Shown here: piece by piece, positions 34,318 to 45,381 of the stretch
Numbering within the stretch: the first letter of the stretch is position 1
Layout: each line of letters opens with the position of its first letter
Assembly (NCBI GenBank): GCA_036925085.1
Contig: JAUPFP010000003.1
Coordinates: 5,111,979-5,175,978, forward strand
Source: Brachycybe producta
Lineage: Eukaryota; Arthropoda; Diplopoda; Playtdesmida; Andrognathidae
DNA: 64,000 nt
Direction of reading: 5' to 3'
Made by a program: the position numbers and the translations under genes
Notes under the pieces: model-generated
Database searches by the model: none
Told to the model about the DNA's origin: nothing
What the model saw: only the letters and a program-made list of their open reading frames with translations

Positions 34318-36240
34318 GTTCAATTCAATTCAATTAAATACACCTGCAATCAGCTCGAAAGCCATGTGGCAGGGGGGGATTGCTCCCAATCACGACTGAC
34401 TGTCATTATTTAAAAATAAGACATCATCATGAAATTGAAATCGTCCTAACAAAGAACTATTCACAGGAAGAGAATTCCATAGTCTAATAACATTAGGAAG
34501 AACAGACCTAAAATATGCATCAGTCCTAGCCATTAATTCTTTGAAAGTCTTTGAATGCCCAAATCTACCTTTACGAGGATTTCTAGTTAGTAAACCATTA
34601 AGCAGAGTAATGTTATCACAAGACAGCAAACGCCCCAAAAGAGCGAGGCTTTGCTCATTTCTTCGGCCTGCTAATGATTCCCATTCTAGCTCTTGGAGCA
34701 TAGACTATACGCTGTAAGTATATGCATACTGACCCTTTACAAATCTTGCAGCCCTACGCTGCACCATTTCTATTTCTTGTTTTAGGTTATTTCTAAATGG
34801 GCTCCAAATTGGGGAACAATATTCTAAGATAGGTCTAACTAGGGTAAAGTAACAGACCTTCTTTACATTTTCTTTACAATGTTTAAGGGTGCATTGGACA
34901 AACAGCAGCCTCTGATTAGCTTTGGCAACTGCTTTGGTTATATGATCTTTCCAAAGCATGTCCTTGGACAAGGTTAAGCCAAGATATTTGATGGTATCAA
35001 CATGGGTTAGCTGAACATCTCTCGTTGTGTAATCTGCCATGCAAGATTCACGCTTTCGGGAAACTCGCATAACATTGCATTTACTCCTATTCAGTTGTAA
35101 TTGCCACTCAGAGCACCACTCTTCACCAACCACTCTTCACAACACTAATCCTCCTGTAAACAACAGCATCATCTGCAAACAAACGCATCGTACTGTTGCA
35201 TCTGTCTGCCAGATCGTTTATGAACATAAGGAAAAGCAGTGGTCCAAGAATGCTACCCTGAGGTACACCAGATGTTACTTTAGCCCAGTCTGACACAGCA
35301 CCATCAATTTGGACTCGCTGTTGTCTATTTGATAAGAATGATGATGTCCACGAAATTACTTGTTTATTTAAGTTAAAAGTCATCATTCTTTTAATTAGTA
35401 GTGAATGCTTCACTGTATCAAATGCTTTTGCAAAATCTAAAAATACCAAGTCAAATTCGCCCTTACTATCCAAGCCAGATTGTATGTCTTGGATGAATAG
35501 TGCTAGCTGGGTATCACATGATCTGCCTTTACGAAAACCATGCTGGTTTTCATGAATTAATTTATGGTTTTTTAAATGCTTGATTGTATTAGAATAAATT
35601 ATATGCTCGAGAGTTTTACAAACAATGGAGGTCAGAGAAATGGGTCTATAGTTCTTTGGACAATTTTTATCGCCTGTTTTAAAAATCGGGCAGATATTTG
35701 CTTGCCTCCATGCCATAGGCAGTGTACCACTATCAAGGGAATCTTGGAAAAGTTTACTTAAAAAAGGGCTAACGTCTGTGGCCAGCTCTTTTAGCAATCT
35801 TGGCGAGATTTCATCTGGACCAGCTGATTTATTAACATCTATATTACAAAGCAAATTTTGTAATCCAGTGGAGTTTTTGATTATATCAGGCATGACATGA
35901 GATAAGGTGCCAAGTTGAGGTTCCTCGTCGCCATCATTAGCATGAAAGACACTTTGAAAATAATCGTTAAGTGTGCTTGCAATAACCTGTTTGTCAGTAC
36001 AGACATCACCAAGTGGTGTTATAATTGAAGTTATATTATTTTGAATTTTGTTGATATTTTTTACATATTTCCAGAACAACTTGGGATTTTTATGGAGTGA
36101 TGCCCCTAAGACATTATTAGTAAAGTTTAAGTGTTCTTTTTTAAGCAAACGTTTCACAAGACATCACTGGGAATTAAACTGCAATTTAATAGTATCATTC
36201 ACGTTAATCTTCATTTTAGATCTAAATTTGCGTTGCAATC
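34318..36240 (-). pseudogene. 5'-truncated CR1-like LINE with reverse transcriptase, antisense
   Basis: On the - strand the sequence covers the reverse transcriptase and C-terminus of a LINE ORF2. It shows VNKSAGPDEISPRLLKE, ICPIFKTGDKNCPKNYRPIS, HGFRKGRSCDTQLA, LDFAKAFDTVKHSLL, SGVPQGSILGPLLFL and the catalytic LFADDAVVY. After a break at about 35125 come WQLQLNRSKCNVM, KYLGLTLS, and finally LPNVIRLWNSLPVNSS. The tail reads GCAGGTGTA plus TTGAATTGAATTGAA, at the left edge. There is no endonuclease. A stop near 36158, a deletion/duplication near 35115-35140 and a stop at about 34702 make it inactive. The right edge joins an LTR fragment. Confidence 0.85.
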
Positions 36241-36780
36241 AAAAGGATATCCCTGGAGACATGGTCACTTGGACTTGGTTGCATCTCGAAGGTGTACACT
36301 GGTCCAAGTGTAAAAAAGCACAGAGATTTCCACTGTCATGCTTGTCACGTACATTTTTATCCATTACAAACTATGGGCCCATGACACTTCACCTTTAATG
36401 AAACAATTCATCTTTGTGGTTCTTATGTCTTCTTCAACAAAGATGAATAAAAGTGTTATAACAACAAGCAGTGTTGTCCTTTCATCTTAACTCATCTTCT
36501 AAATCAATCGGAGGCAACATAGGACAAGGAGGCAAATGAACCCCATAGGGAGAACGACAAGACAATCCAGAAGTGGTGGTAACCACCTTTCTGAAGAATT
36601 ACATCCTCTTCTGGAAGCCATCGGTCATCCATTGCTATCCATCTACTTCTGGCTCTCCATCCTACCTCATATGGCCGGTAGCCATACGATACAGGAAGGC
36701 ATGTGGAGTTCGTTGCAGCGTCGTATGTGAGGGGGCAGTGAGGCTGCGTCTCACACCAGTCCATTGATCTATTTCCTTTT
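36241..36780 (+). repeat. Diverged LTR remnant, sense
   Basis: It is collinear with the 48627 LTR from the palindrome onwards: CACTTGGAC (36266-36274) with GTCCAAGTG (36302-36310), a decayed TATA (GTAAAAAAG), ATGGGCCCATGACA, GATGAATAAAAGTGTTATAA, 'AACAAGCAGTGTTGTC', then 'GGAGGCAACATAGGACAAGG' equivalent to the U5 region. The U3 start is missing; it abuts the antisense LINE. Confidence 0.7.
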
Positions 36781-36918
36781 CCTTAAAAATACAATGGGTA
36801 AAGATTCGTTTGAACGGACTAGCTTTCGTAAATATACACCGAGAAATTGAAATCGCTCCATCTGTCGCAGTCCATGTCTGGATCGGCGTCAAAAAAGGTG
36901 AACATTTTTTTTTTGATA

Positions 36919-37679
36919 CAGTAGAACTTCGATTATCAGAACTAATGTCGGACATGGCTAGTTCTGATTAGAGACCTACATAAAGCCCATGGGTCGGTGA
37001 GCTTTTGCAAAAGCCCATGGGTTGGGCTGGGCCTGGGCCGGTATTTTTATGTTAAAGGTCCATGGACCTGGTGGGCTTCGTGGGTCTGGTGGGCTTCGTG
37101 GGCCCGTGGGTTTGGTGGCCTTTGTGGGCATCACAGGTTTGGAAGGCGTTTCATCACTTCTCTCATGGGGTTCTTTACAAATGTATAGAACTGAACCACA
37201 TATTATTTCACACATTAATAAAAGTATAACATATTTCTCACTGACCAATCAATAAAATCAACATATTAAAGCCGTTAATGGGGTAGTTTCTTTTCTTCGT
37301 AAGCATGCGAACCATTTAATGTGGAAATTAGAGACCTACACAAAGCCCATGGGATGGTGGGCTTTTGGGCTGGGCTTGGATAGGCATATTTATGTTAAAG
37401 GCACATGGGCCTGGTGGGTTTTGTGGGCCTGGTGGGCTTCGTGGGCCTGGTGGGCTGGGTCCAGCATAAAGTCTCATGGGCTGGGCTGGGCTTCAAATTT
37501 TTACTCAATGTAGTTCCCTAGTTCTGATAATTGAAAGTTCGTATAATTGAATTCACAATATAAAAAGTGGGAAAAAGTAAGAAAAACCCGAATGCAAAGA
37601 AATATTTTTATTTACATAAATAGTATTTCCATTAGAATAAGTAAATAAAAAATTAGTTCCGACAATCGACGTTCTATTG
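36919..37679. mobile_element. pogo/Tigger-like MITE flanked by TA
   Basis: The left end CAGTAGAACTTCGATTATCA and the right end, reverse-complemented CAATAGAACGTCGATTGTCG, form inverted termini beside TA dinucleotides. 'CAGT.GAAC.TCGATTATC.GAAC' ends are characteristic of the pogo/Tigger branch of Tc1/mariner. The interior contains two copies of a CCCATGGG-rich cassette (36970-37520) and no transposase. Confidence 0.7.
36970..37520. repeat. CCCATGGG / GGCCTGGTGGGCTT cassette, two direct copies
   Basis: Each copy starts AGACCTACA.AAAGCCCATG, contains 'TTTTTATGTTAAAGG.CCATGG' and runs of CTGGTGGGCTTCGTGGG. A third locus with two copies lies at 40655-41105, preceded by TAGATACCTACATAAAGCCC. G-rich strings make proline/glycine-like open frames that I do not regard as genes. 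Confidence 0.75.
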
Positions 37680-38552
37680 TAATTTGTTTAACAAAATCCT
37701 TTACTTTATGAAAAGGAAAAAAGCAATTTCTGGTTTAGAAAATAAAACAAAAAATTAAAGTTTGACTAATTAAGTAGATTGGTAAAAAAAAGTGAGTGAA
37801 AATAGAAATCCATCTGATTTTTTTTATATAATATCAGTTTTCTATTCTTGGGGAGGGCTCCACAATGCCTAGAAATGGCATTGGCGCCACCGTTGAAATA
37901 TGGAAGTGATTAATGTTATGACATAGCTTTAGTTTTGCTGTAAAAAGAAATTTCCATTCTTGTGTTACAAAATTTTGTAACATCACCTGACAGATACAAT
38001 GTAAAAATTACTATCATGATTTAAGGATGGAGCTCCATACTAATTAAGAAAAAACAATGCATCTAAATGGAAACTTCATGATTACGAAGCCAGAATAACG
38101 CCTGGCACACAGAGAGAGAGAGAGAGAAAAAAAAATCGACTTTCTGTTATAAATTGCAACTAAGAAAACAAGAAAACACAATGTCTCATAGAACCCATTC
38201 AGAGACTTAAAAATTCATAATTAATAATAATAAAAATATAGATAAACAATCTCTCTTTTGTAAGCTGGTAGAAATATAAAATCAAGAAAAACAAAGAAAG
38301 ATGCTGACGGGAATTGGCAATCGCAATCTTCGAAGAATGCTTTTTTTGTTGTTGTTTTTTTGAAAAGGGTTATTAAAAGATTGGTAAACAAAGAAAAAAA
38401 CGAAATTGTTCAACTACAGTGAAAAATTATGAGACTTGTTTTCAAATCGGATTATAGGTGATGGGGATTATATGAAGGAACATTAACTGTTTGGTCATTT
38501 ATTAAACTGCTGTTTAAAGTTGCAGTGAAAGAGATATACATGTAGACATTTA
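37680..38552. other. AT-rich non-coding stretch
   Basis: There is a short (GA)n tract at about 38109-38124. No coding evidence. Confidence 0.5.
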
Positions 38553-39530
38553 CCCTATGAACACTTGCCCTAAAGACACTTGCCCTAAAGACACTTGCCC
38601 TAAAGACACTTGCCCTAAAACCATTTGCCCTAAAGACACTTGACCTAAAACCATTTGCCCTAAAGACACTTGACCTAAAACCATTTGCCCTAAAGACACT
38701 TGACCTAAAACCATTTGCCCTAAAGACACTTGACCTAAAACCATTTGCCCTAAAGACACTTGACCTAAAACCATTTGCCCTAAAGACACTTGACCTAAAA
38801 CCATTTGCCCTAAAGACACTTGACCTAAAACCATTTGCCCTAAAGACACTTGACCTAAAACCATTTGCCCTAAAGACACTTGACCTAAAACCATTTGCCC
38901 TAAAGACACTTGACCTAAAACCATTTGCCCTAAAGACACTTGACCTAAAACCATTTGCCCTAAAGACACTTGACCTAAAACCATTTGCCCTAAAGACACT
39001 TGACCTAAAACCATTTGCCCTAAAGACACTTGACCTAAAACCATTTGCCCTAAAGGGACATTTGCCCTAAAACCCCTTTTTTGTTGTCTTTTCATACTGT
39101 TCAGTCTTTTGGTGGAGTATGTTAAATAGGTTCTGCATGCTGCAGGTGCGCAAAAACGCCAAATAATGAAAATTTACCCCACTGATTAGGGCAATTAAAT
39201 GTCCTTTTAAGGCAAGCGGTTTTAGGGCAAATGGTTTTCGGGCAACTGTTAGTTTAGAGCAAATGTTCTTTTAGAGCAAATGGTTTTAGGTCAAATGTTC
39301 CTTTAGGGCAAGTGGTTTTAGAAAAAATGTTCCTTTAGGGCAAATGGTTATAGAAAAAATGTTCCTTTAGGGCAAATGGTTATAGAAAAAAATGTTCTTT
39401 TAGGGCAAATGGTTTTAGAAAAAAATGTTCCTTTAGGGCAAATGGTTTTAGAAAAAAATGTTCCTTTAGGGCAAATGGTTTTAGGACAAGTGTCTTTACG
39501 GCAAATGTCCCTTTAGGGAAAATGTCCCAC
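38553..39530. repeat. Foldback minisatellite of TTTGCCCTAAA units
   Basis: 38553-39070 holds about 16 units of a 30-bp repeat, TTGACCTAAAACCATTTGCC plus CTAAAGACAC, almost perfect in its middle. After a ~100-bp spacer, 39178-39530 holds degenerate ~33-bp units in the opposite orientation (TTTAGGGCAAATGGTTTTAG plus AAAAAATGTTCC). The two halves can pair over several hundred bases. The 181-residue - strand frame of alternating LGQMVLGQVS is a product of the 30-bp period, not a gene. A sister array is at 46020-46880. Confidence 0.9.
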
Positions 39531-39879
39531 ACCTGCAGTGAAATACTGTTGTTGGCCAAGTCGCCTTTTTTTTCAAAGAGCTGCAAAAAACAGCAAAAGA
39601 GCACAAATGCAAACAAGCTGATATTTATCGTGAAAATTTCAAATAGACAGTTTCTTTCCGAGCGGTGCAAACATTGTGGATGCCATTGTGGCTTCACTTC
39701 CAAGCTGTTTTTGAAAAAACCCAAAAATATGCGTGCACTAAAAGTGTTAATTTCTGCACCAAACCTGCAAATATATGCAGAAGAAAAAAAATCAACAGTT
39801 GTCTGCATATTGTTTTAATTAAATTTGAGAATAACAACAATGATTTTGAAGTAGTATTTGAAGTAGAAATATTATTAAG
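39531..39879. other. Non-coding spacer
   Basis: No repeat or gene recognised. Overlapping open frames on both strands lack domains. Confidence 0.4.
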
Positions 39880-40196
39880 GCTCGGATTTTTATGCATTTA
39901 TCAAGCAATTGTTTCTCAATCTGTGGAGCCCAAGAGCCAATTGTGAAGTAACAATTCTCGTTTAGATCAACCAACAATTATTGGTTTTTGTCAATCAAAA
40001 AACACCTTAGAGGGTAATACTCTACTTGACAACTGATAGTAACCATATATCTAGCCTCAAAACAGCCTTTTTGATAAAGAAAAAAGCATAATTGTTGGTT
40101 GCTGTAACGAGAATGGTGATTATTTCACAATTGGCACTTGGGGCACAAATTGAGACACAGTTACTTTATAGTGCATAAAAATCCGAGCCCTAGTAA
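39880..40196. mobile_element. Palindromic MITE (copy B of the 8846 family)
   Basis: The left arm GGCTCGGATTTTTATGCATT, with 'TTTCTCAATCTGTGGAGCCC', is mirrored by 'GGGGCACAAATTGAGACACA' and TGCATAAAAATCCGAGCCCT. The centre differs from copy A except for 'AGCATAATTGTTGG'. Confidence 0.75.
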
Positions 40197-40654
40197 TTAT
40201 ATACATGTTGTTGAAGTGTGGATAATTGATTTCAATATTTAGAAATTAAAATTTTTAAAAGAAACTTAAGAAAATGCAAAAATATGCATTTAAATAGAAG
40301 ATCTGCCCATCATGCATTTTTATGTACCAACGCCAAAATATGCCAAATCATTCACGAATTGGATGTTCCTTTAATCAGCACATTCATAATGTAATGAACC
40401 ACTTTCTGGAGAGGAGAAGCAGAATTAAATCTGGGCTACAGTTCGCTCTTTCGGGCAGACTGAAAGTGGTTGGCTAGGACACATTTTCTACTTTGGTTCG
40501 GGAGGAAGGGAACAATAGCACCGCAACTAGGAATTTTGCACCCGGAGCCTACATTACTGCAAACGCCCCTTACCTCCCTACAGGCTACTCAAACAAATTT
40601 GAGTAGTTTGTATAGTGTGAATAGTGTGTTATACCTAGTACACACTTGATAATT
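40197..40654. other. Non-coding spacer
   Basis: GCACCGCAACTAGGAATTTT at about 40518 resembles a mutated hAT-like left end. GTTGTTGCGCCACTGG at about 41608 could be its right end, but pairing is weak. Confidence 0.35.
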
Positions 40655-41105
40655 TAAATTAGATACCTACATAAAGCCCATGGGCTAGTGGGCTTTTGCA
40701 AAAGCCCAGCCCAGGATCTGGTGACCTGGTGGGCCTCGTTGGCTTTGTGGGCCTCATGGGGTTGTTGCCTTTGTGGGCAATCAAGGGTTTGGATGGGTGT
40801 TTGCTCATTTTTTTCATGGGATTTTTTACAAATGTATAGAACTAAATTCACATATTATTTCACGCATTAACAAAACTATAACAAATTCTTCACTGACCCA
40901 TCCATAAAATAAACTTATTAAAGCCAATAATGGAGCAGTTTCTTTTCTTGGAAAGCATTTGAACTTGTGAACTGTTTAGTATAGAAATTAAGATACCTAC
41001 ACAAAGCTCATGGGCTGTCCTTGGCTTGGGTTGGCAGTTTTATGTTAAAGGCCCATGGGCCTGGTGGGCTTCGTAGGCCTGGTGGGCCCTGTGAAGGGCA
41101 AACAA
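40655..41105. repeat. CCCATGGG cassette, third and fourth copies
   Basis: AAGCCCATGGGCTAGTGGGC at 40675 and AAGCTCATGGGCTGTCC at about 41003 begin two copies of the cassette seen at 36970-37520. They share 'TTTTATGTTAAAGGCCCATG' and 'GGCCTGGTGGGC'. Confidence 0.7.
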
Positions 41106-42605
41106 ACAATATGTGCAAATCAATTCAGTTAATTAATCTGAAAATATTGAGTTAATACTTAAATATAATATATAAACTATTGACAAAATATTGATTTAGT
41201 ATTTCAATTTAAAATAATAAAGTCAATTTTTATTTGGATTCATGTCCTTAACTGGATTCCGTATATAATTCACCTAAATACATTTAATTTGAATTCATTT
41301 AACTCATGTGTGTACAAGGAATTAGCTTAAAATCAAAACCTACTACTGTATATTCTCTTTAATAGGTATTGCTTATAAGTTATAGCAGTGTACAACTTTT
41401 TATAAATTTTGCAAATTGCACGATGGGTTTACTAGTGTGAATAATTTGAACAATACATGAAAACTACTACATTATATGCAATAAGGAAAATAGTTAAAAA
41501 AAAAAGTAGAATTTCAAAATTTATAACTTTTTTAATTTTAATTTCTAAATGTTTGGCGCCCCTGTTTTGTTGGCGTTCGGAGATTAACTTTCCCCCCATC
41601 CTCCTCGTTGTTGCGCCACTGGGAACAAACCAGTCCCCTTTTATTTCCTCACAAGTTCCTCTCTCTAGAACGTTTACAGCTTAAAGAATCTTTTTTGCTG
41701 TCTGTTACTCCTCAGGCTTGCGCCCGATTAAAAGCCGCTAGATTGTGTAGTCTTCCCTGGTCTCATTTAGTGTTGGTGGATCCAGGTTTTCACCTGGATT
41801 GGCGGCTCTAAATGAGAAAATGTTAAAAGTTCCTCATTTGGCTTAATTCTCTGGCTTGTACACAAAAACACGGACTTATATTACCCAAGAAGAGTATTCC
41901 GAGAAGTCTTTCTCAAAATCCTCTAATTGGTTACTTACAAAAATAAAAAAAAAAAACAATTAAACCAATCAGATCGATTGACCAGTGGTCAAGAAAATAT
42001 TAAATTATGACTCCTCTCTTAAATAACGTAAAATACAAAAGAAAAATGCAACACCCCCCATTGACTTAGTGTTGTCGTTTATCAGAAAGATCTGTTTATG
42101 TTAAGGGGTGGGACTCAGAAGAAAGGGCCCAGGCCCCGGCGAGGTGCGAACCAAACAAGGATATTGGTATCCTTGTGAGCTTTAAAGGGAGAAATCATCT
42201 GCAGGAGAATTAGGTCAACTCTCTGTACAACGGCACAGAAGGATGACAAAGTTCCGTGTCACTCCACAAAAAAAAACCGAGCCAGGATCGCTCCTGGACT
42301 GATCATTTCAATATCTTATTGTTAACAAAAAACTATGCAAAACATAAAAATCCTAGCCACTGATCAGCAGATGATTCCTTGCAGTGATTGGAAATTGTTA
42401 TGTTCAGATTTGCTTGGATTTATGTAATGGATAAAACCGAACCATTTCTACTCGGTTTGCAACCGGTTTAATCGGTTCGCAATTTTTTGGAAACCAGTTC
42501 TGAGCAGTTTGTCGATCTTGTCGAACTGGTTCGAACAAATTCCCAATATGCATTAGCATATTTCTGCTATAATGAGTTTAATGACTGTTTTTTTATGTGT
42601 TTTAG
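41106..42605. other. Intron end without recognised elements
   Basis: A mirror pair of AACCGGTTT/AATCGGTTC words near 42435-42540 suggests a small decayed inverted repeat. Nothing else is recognised. The last bases form the acceptor of the next exon. Confidence 0.4.
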
Positions 42606-43091
42606 GGTTTAGAACTGAAGGGTCAAATGATATACTGTCCGGAATCTGACTGTATGGTGTTCATCGGCTCGCCTCTCGTTGACGGACTAGATGCACTGAC
42701 CGGAAGTGGACTCTATATTTCAGACATCCCCATCCACGACGCTACTCGAGATGTCGTCTTAGTGGGCGAACAAGCTCGAGCTCAGGATGGGCTCAAAAGA
42801 AGAATGGATAAACTTAGGGCCAAAGTGGAGGAGGCTAGCAAAGCAGTTGAAGCCGAACGTTTGAAAAATGTCGACCTTTTGCACCTCATTTTTCCACCAG
42901 ACATTGCAAAGAGGTTGTGGCATGGCGAGACGATTGAGGCTCAAAACCACGACGACGTTACTATGCTTTTTTCGGACATTGTCGGTTTCACGTCCATCTG
43001 TTCAACAGCGACTCCCATTATGGTCATCAACATGCTCAATGGGCTCTACACTCAGTTCGATGTGCATTGTGGGCTGCTTGACGTCTACAAG
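42606..43091 (+). CDS. GUCY1A: Soluble guanylate cyclase alpha subunit, exon: coiled coil and start of cyclase domain
   Basis: 162 residues, phase 0 at both ends. It encodes [16 protein letters not shown] and [20 protein letters not shown] (end of the PAS-linked region). The dimerising signalling helix follows, [20 protein letters not shown] through [20 protein letters not shown]. The class III cyclase domain then begins, with [16 protein letters not shown]. The Asp in LFSDIVGFT is the first metal-binding aspartate, supplied by alpha. The acceptor is GTTTTAG and the donor AAG followed by GTGGCG. The reading frame continues 10 codons into the intron before a stop. Confidence 0.95.
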
Positions 43092-43158
43092 GTGGCGATG
43101 AATTTGGGCGAAACACTTAAATAAAGTACCAACATTCAATCATTTATTTTATTGTTAG

Positions 43159-43302
43159 ATCGAGACAATCGGTGATGCTTACTGTGTCGCAGGAGGTTTA
43201 CACAAAAGAAGTTCGACACATGCCCATCAAGTAGCGTGGATGGCCCTTCGTATGATGGAAGAGGCAAAGCGAGAAAAGGCCCACGATGGGAAACCAATTC
43301 AG
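43159..43302 (+). CDS. GUCY1A: Soluble guanylate cyclase alpha subunit, exon: second metal Asp
   Basis: 48 residues, phase 0 at both ends, after a 67-nt intron. It encodes [20 protein letters not shown] and [22 protein letters not shown] carries the second metal-binding aspartate. The acceptor is TATTGTTAG and the donor CAG followed by GTAAAT. The short intron and exact match to the family's spacing leave little doubt. Confidence 0.93.
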
Positions 43303-43359
43303 GTAAATCGTTAATTTATTTATGGAGCTGCCTGCGTGATTTATGTTTAGGGAGAAAAA

Positions 43360-43470
43360 AAGGGTGAGGTGTCGTAGCCTCCAAATCGCAGGTTCGAGGA
43401 CTGATCTATCGGGCATGTTCCAGATCGACCGCTTAGGTTGATGCCAAGTTTTTCCATACTGTTTTTGTGA
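43360..43470 (+). repeat. tRNA-derived SINE-like remnant
   Basis: 'GTGTCGTAGCCTCCAAATCG' followed by CAGGTTCGAGGACTGATC resembles the anticodon-stem and T-arm part of a tRNA-derived SINE. GGTTCGAG is the internal promoter B-box. The A-box half appears deleted. The downstream body 'GACCGCTTAGGTTGATGCC' is unassigned. Confidence 0.4.
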
Positions 43471-43857
43471 TGAAGTTCGATATAAGTTTAAAAATTGCCC
43501 AAGAAAAAACAAACAAACAAGAGTTAATAACTCAGCTGCAACTTTTCGGGATTTTAAAATGCAAATTTCGGAACTTTTTTTGGGACATAAAAATTGCCAA
43601 TTCTGGCACTTTCCGAACAAAAAATCATAAATTTTTAGGACATAAAAATCTTTCAAAATACATTTATTTTTTGTCAAGTCATTAACTTTTCAATTGTACT
43701 GCAGAGCATTAAAGCTCTTCAGTATTTTCAGGTGACAGTCAAGTGCGCGAAATCAAAGGAGCAAACATGACTTTGATTGAAAAATCCATTGAGAAATAAA
43801 ATTTGGGAACGGTTGCACTTGTAGGTCACAGTGTAGCTGCATTGGTCTTAGCAGTGG

Positions 43858-44157
43858 CGGTATCCCTTTCGGTCGAAATTTTTTCGGTCGACAAGCATCA
43901 GGGATTGGATTGGAGGCTAACAGTGACGTCAATAAAAAGTAATACGGAGCGGTGAATGAAAGAGCTACCAAAAAAAATATAACCCTTTCTCCCTAACCTA
44001 ACCTAACCCCTATTCTAAACAAACCAAACCGAACCGAACCTAACTATTTCGCTCCTCACTGCTCCCTATTACTTTTTATTGACGTCACTGTTAGCCTCCA
44101 ATAAAATCCCTGAGGCTTGTTGACCGAAAAAATGTCGACCGAAAGGGAACACACCTT
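43858..44157. mobile_element. 300-bp MITE with 10-bp target duplication
   Basis: It is flanked by TTAGCAGTGG at 43848-43857 and 44158-44167. The inverted termini share CCCTTTCGGTCGA and 'TTTTTTCGGTC.ACAAGC', and continue inward as GGAGGCTAACAGTGACGTCA. The centre contains CCCTAACCTAACCTAACCCC. A 9-10 bp duplication suggests a Mutator-type mover, but termini alone do not prove it. Confidence 0.8.
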
Positions 44158-44529
44158 TTAGCAGTGGACATAAAAGAGGGTTACCAAAAAGGGTGGAAAA
44201 GAGAAACAGGATCTTGAAAGTTTGGACCCACATTCTTTCAAGAATGCAAGAAAGTTTTTCAAAAAAAAAACTAAAAATCTGCCAGTTTTTTGGAAAATAT
44301 TTAATAATCTTGCGAGAAAAGACCAATTTCAGAAAAAAAAAAACGATTTCGGGATTTTTGGGAAAAACAACCATGTTTAAATCGACCTGAAATTAGACGA
44401 TAAACGTTCTGCTATTGTCAAAATCTCACTTGGACCAGCCAAAAAAAATCGGGATTTTCCTAAAAGTTGCAGCTCTATTAATAACAGAAAATCCAAAAAA
44501 AGTTAAATTATACATTTTTAGGAGAATTT
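44158..44529. other. Non-coding spacer
   Basis: A-homopolymer-rich. The opposing open frames (44069-44390) are low-complexity. Confidence 0.4.
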
Positions 44530-44878
44530 TTAATGGATGTTTTTAATTTGCTTACGAATACTTAATGGAATTTAACATAAGAGTTAGAAATTCGCGATTT
44601 TGAAATAGTTTTTAAATTTATAACTGCACTAACCAATTTTGTGTCATTCTATCACTGAATCAGCATATATTTAAGATGCACATTTCACTTTAAAAACTTA
44701 ATATTGGACAACTTTAAATATGAAAAATAAACATATTGCCGCCGCGACTGCTGTGTATTTTAAAAATTAACATTTATTTCCTTTAACATTGGGTCTATAG
44801 GCTCAATAGAAAAACGATGCTAGCACTCTTTGCGGAGATTTTTCGAAGTAATTTTGTGATGTGTAGCGTCTTAAAAGA
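44530..44878 (-). repeat. Half copy of the TTAA-type palindromic MITE
   Basis: It contains 'TGGATGTTTTTAATTTGCTTAC', AGAGTTAGAAATTCGCGATT, 'CATATTGCCGCCGCGACTG', 'GAGCTCAAT'-type block GGCTCAATAGAAAAACGATG, and GGAGATTTTTCGAAGTAATT followed by 'TTGTGATGTGTAGCGTCTTAA'. This equals the right half of 59053-59913. Confidence 0.75.
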
Positions 44879-44929
44879 AAAAAAGAGGGTTTGGTTATAA
44901 CTTATAAGTTATAAACTATGAATTGTAGC

Positions 44930-45015
44930 TACTAAATCACAATTACAATTACAAGTAGTACGCTGCTAGCAGCCAAATAGGCCTATGGCAGAGGGACATA
45001 AAAGTCCACATGCAG
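44930..45015 (-). repeat. LINE 3' UTR fragment, antisense
   Basis: 'CAATTACAATTACAAGTAGT' then GCTGCTAGCAGCCAAATAGG and CCTATGGCAGAGGGACATAA are the complement of 9635-9712. Confidence 0.75.
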
Positions 45016-45381
45016 CATTAAGCATTGCCAAACTCATACACATGCACACATATAGAAATAACAAAATGAATATACAATTGTCAATCCCACAAAACAAAAT
45101 TATCCCCATTCACCCCTTCCTCAGGAAGAGAGTTCATTTGTCTATATTATATAAGCACATGCATTTTCCTACGTACTACTGATACAGTGGTACTTGCTAC
45201 TCGTTATTTAGCTACTAAAGTAGCCCCACGTCATGTTTATGTAGTCTAGCCTTTATACTGTAAGCAAAAATGAAAATAGAACCATATGTAATTTTGGTCA
45301 AGTGTCTATCCCGTTTTTTGTGCCCTTGTATAAGTTAACACTGTTGCTTTATTTATTTATGTCTTTGTTTTGTGTACACAG

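Larger units (their letters stand above)
12428..42605 (+). other. 30.2-kb intron of the guanylate cyclase gene
   Basis: It is bounded by GTAGAA at 12428 and TGTTTTAG ending at 42605, and joins two phase-0 exons (ERIK to GLELKGQM). Its contents are almost entirely mobile-element sequence, listed separately. No other host exon was recognised inside it. Confidence 0.8.

Noticed and set aside
38553-39075. CRISPR-like array
   Set aside because: Units are contiguous with no variable spacers, and the genome is eukaryotic.
38550-39095. 181-residue - strand frame of repeated LGQMVLGQVS
   Set aside because: It follows the exact 30-bp minisatellite period, has no non-repeat domain, and the sister arrays break the frame.
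38553-39530. Interstitial telomere block
   Set aside because: CCCTAAA occurs once or twice per 30-bp unit, not as head-to-tail heptamers.
43092-43124. Ten extra residues at the end of the cyclase exon ([10 protein letters not shown])
   Set aside because: They are intron read-through. The family continues with IETIGDAYC in the next exon after a GT-AG intron.
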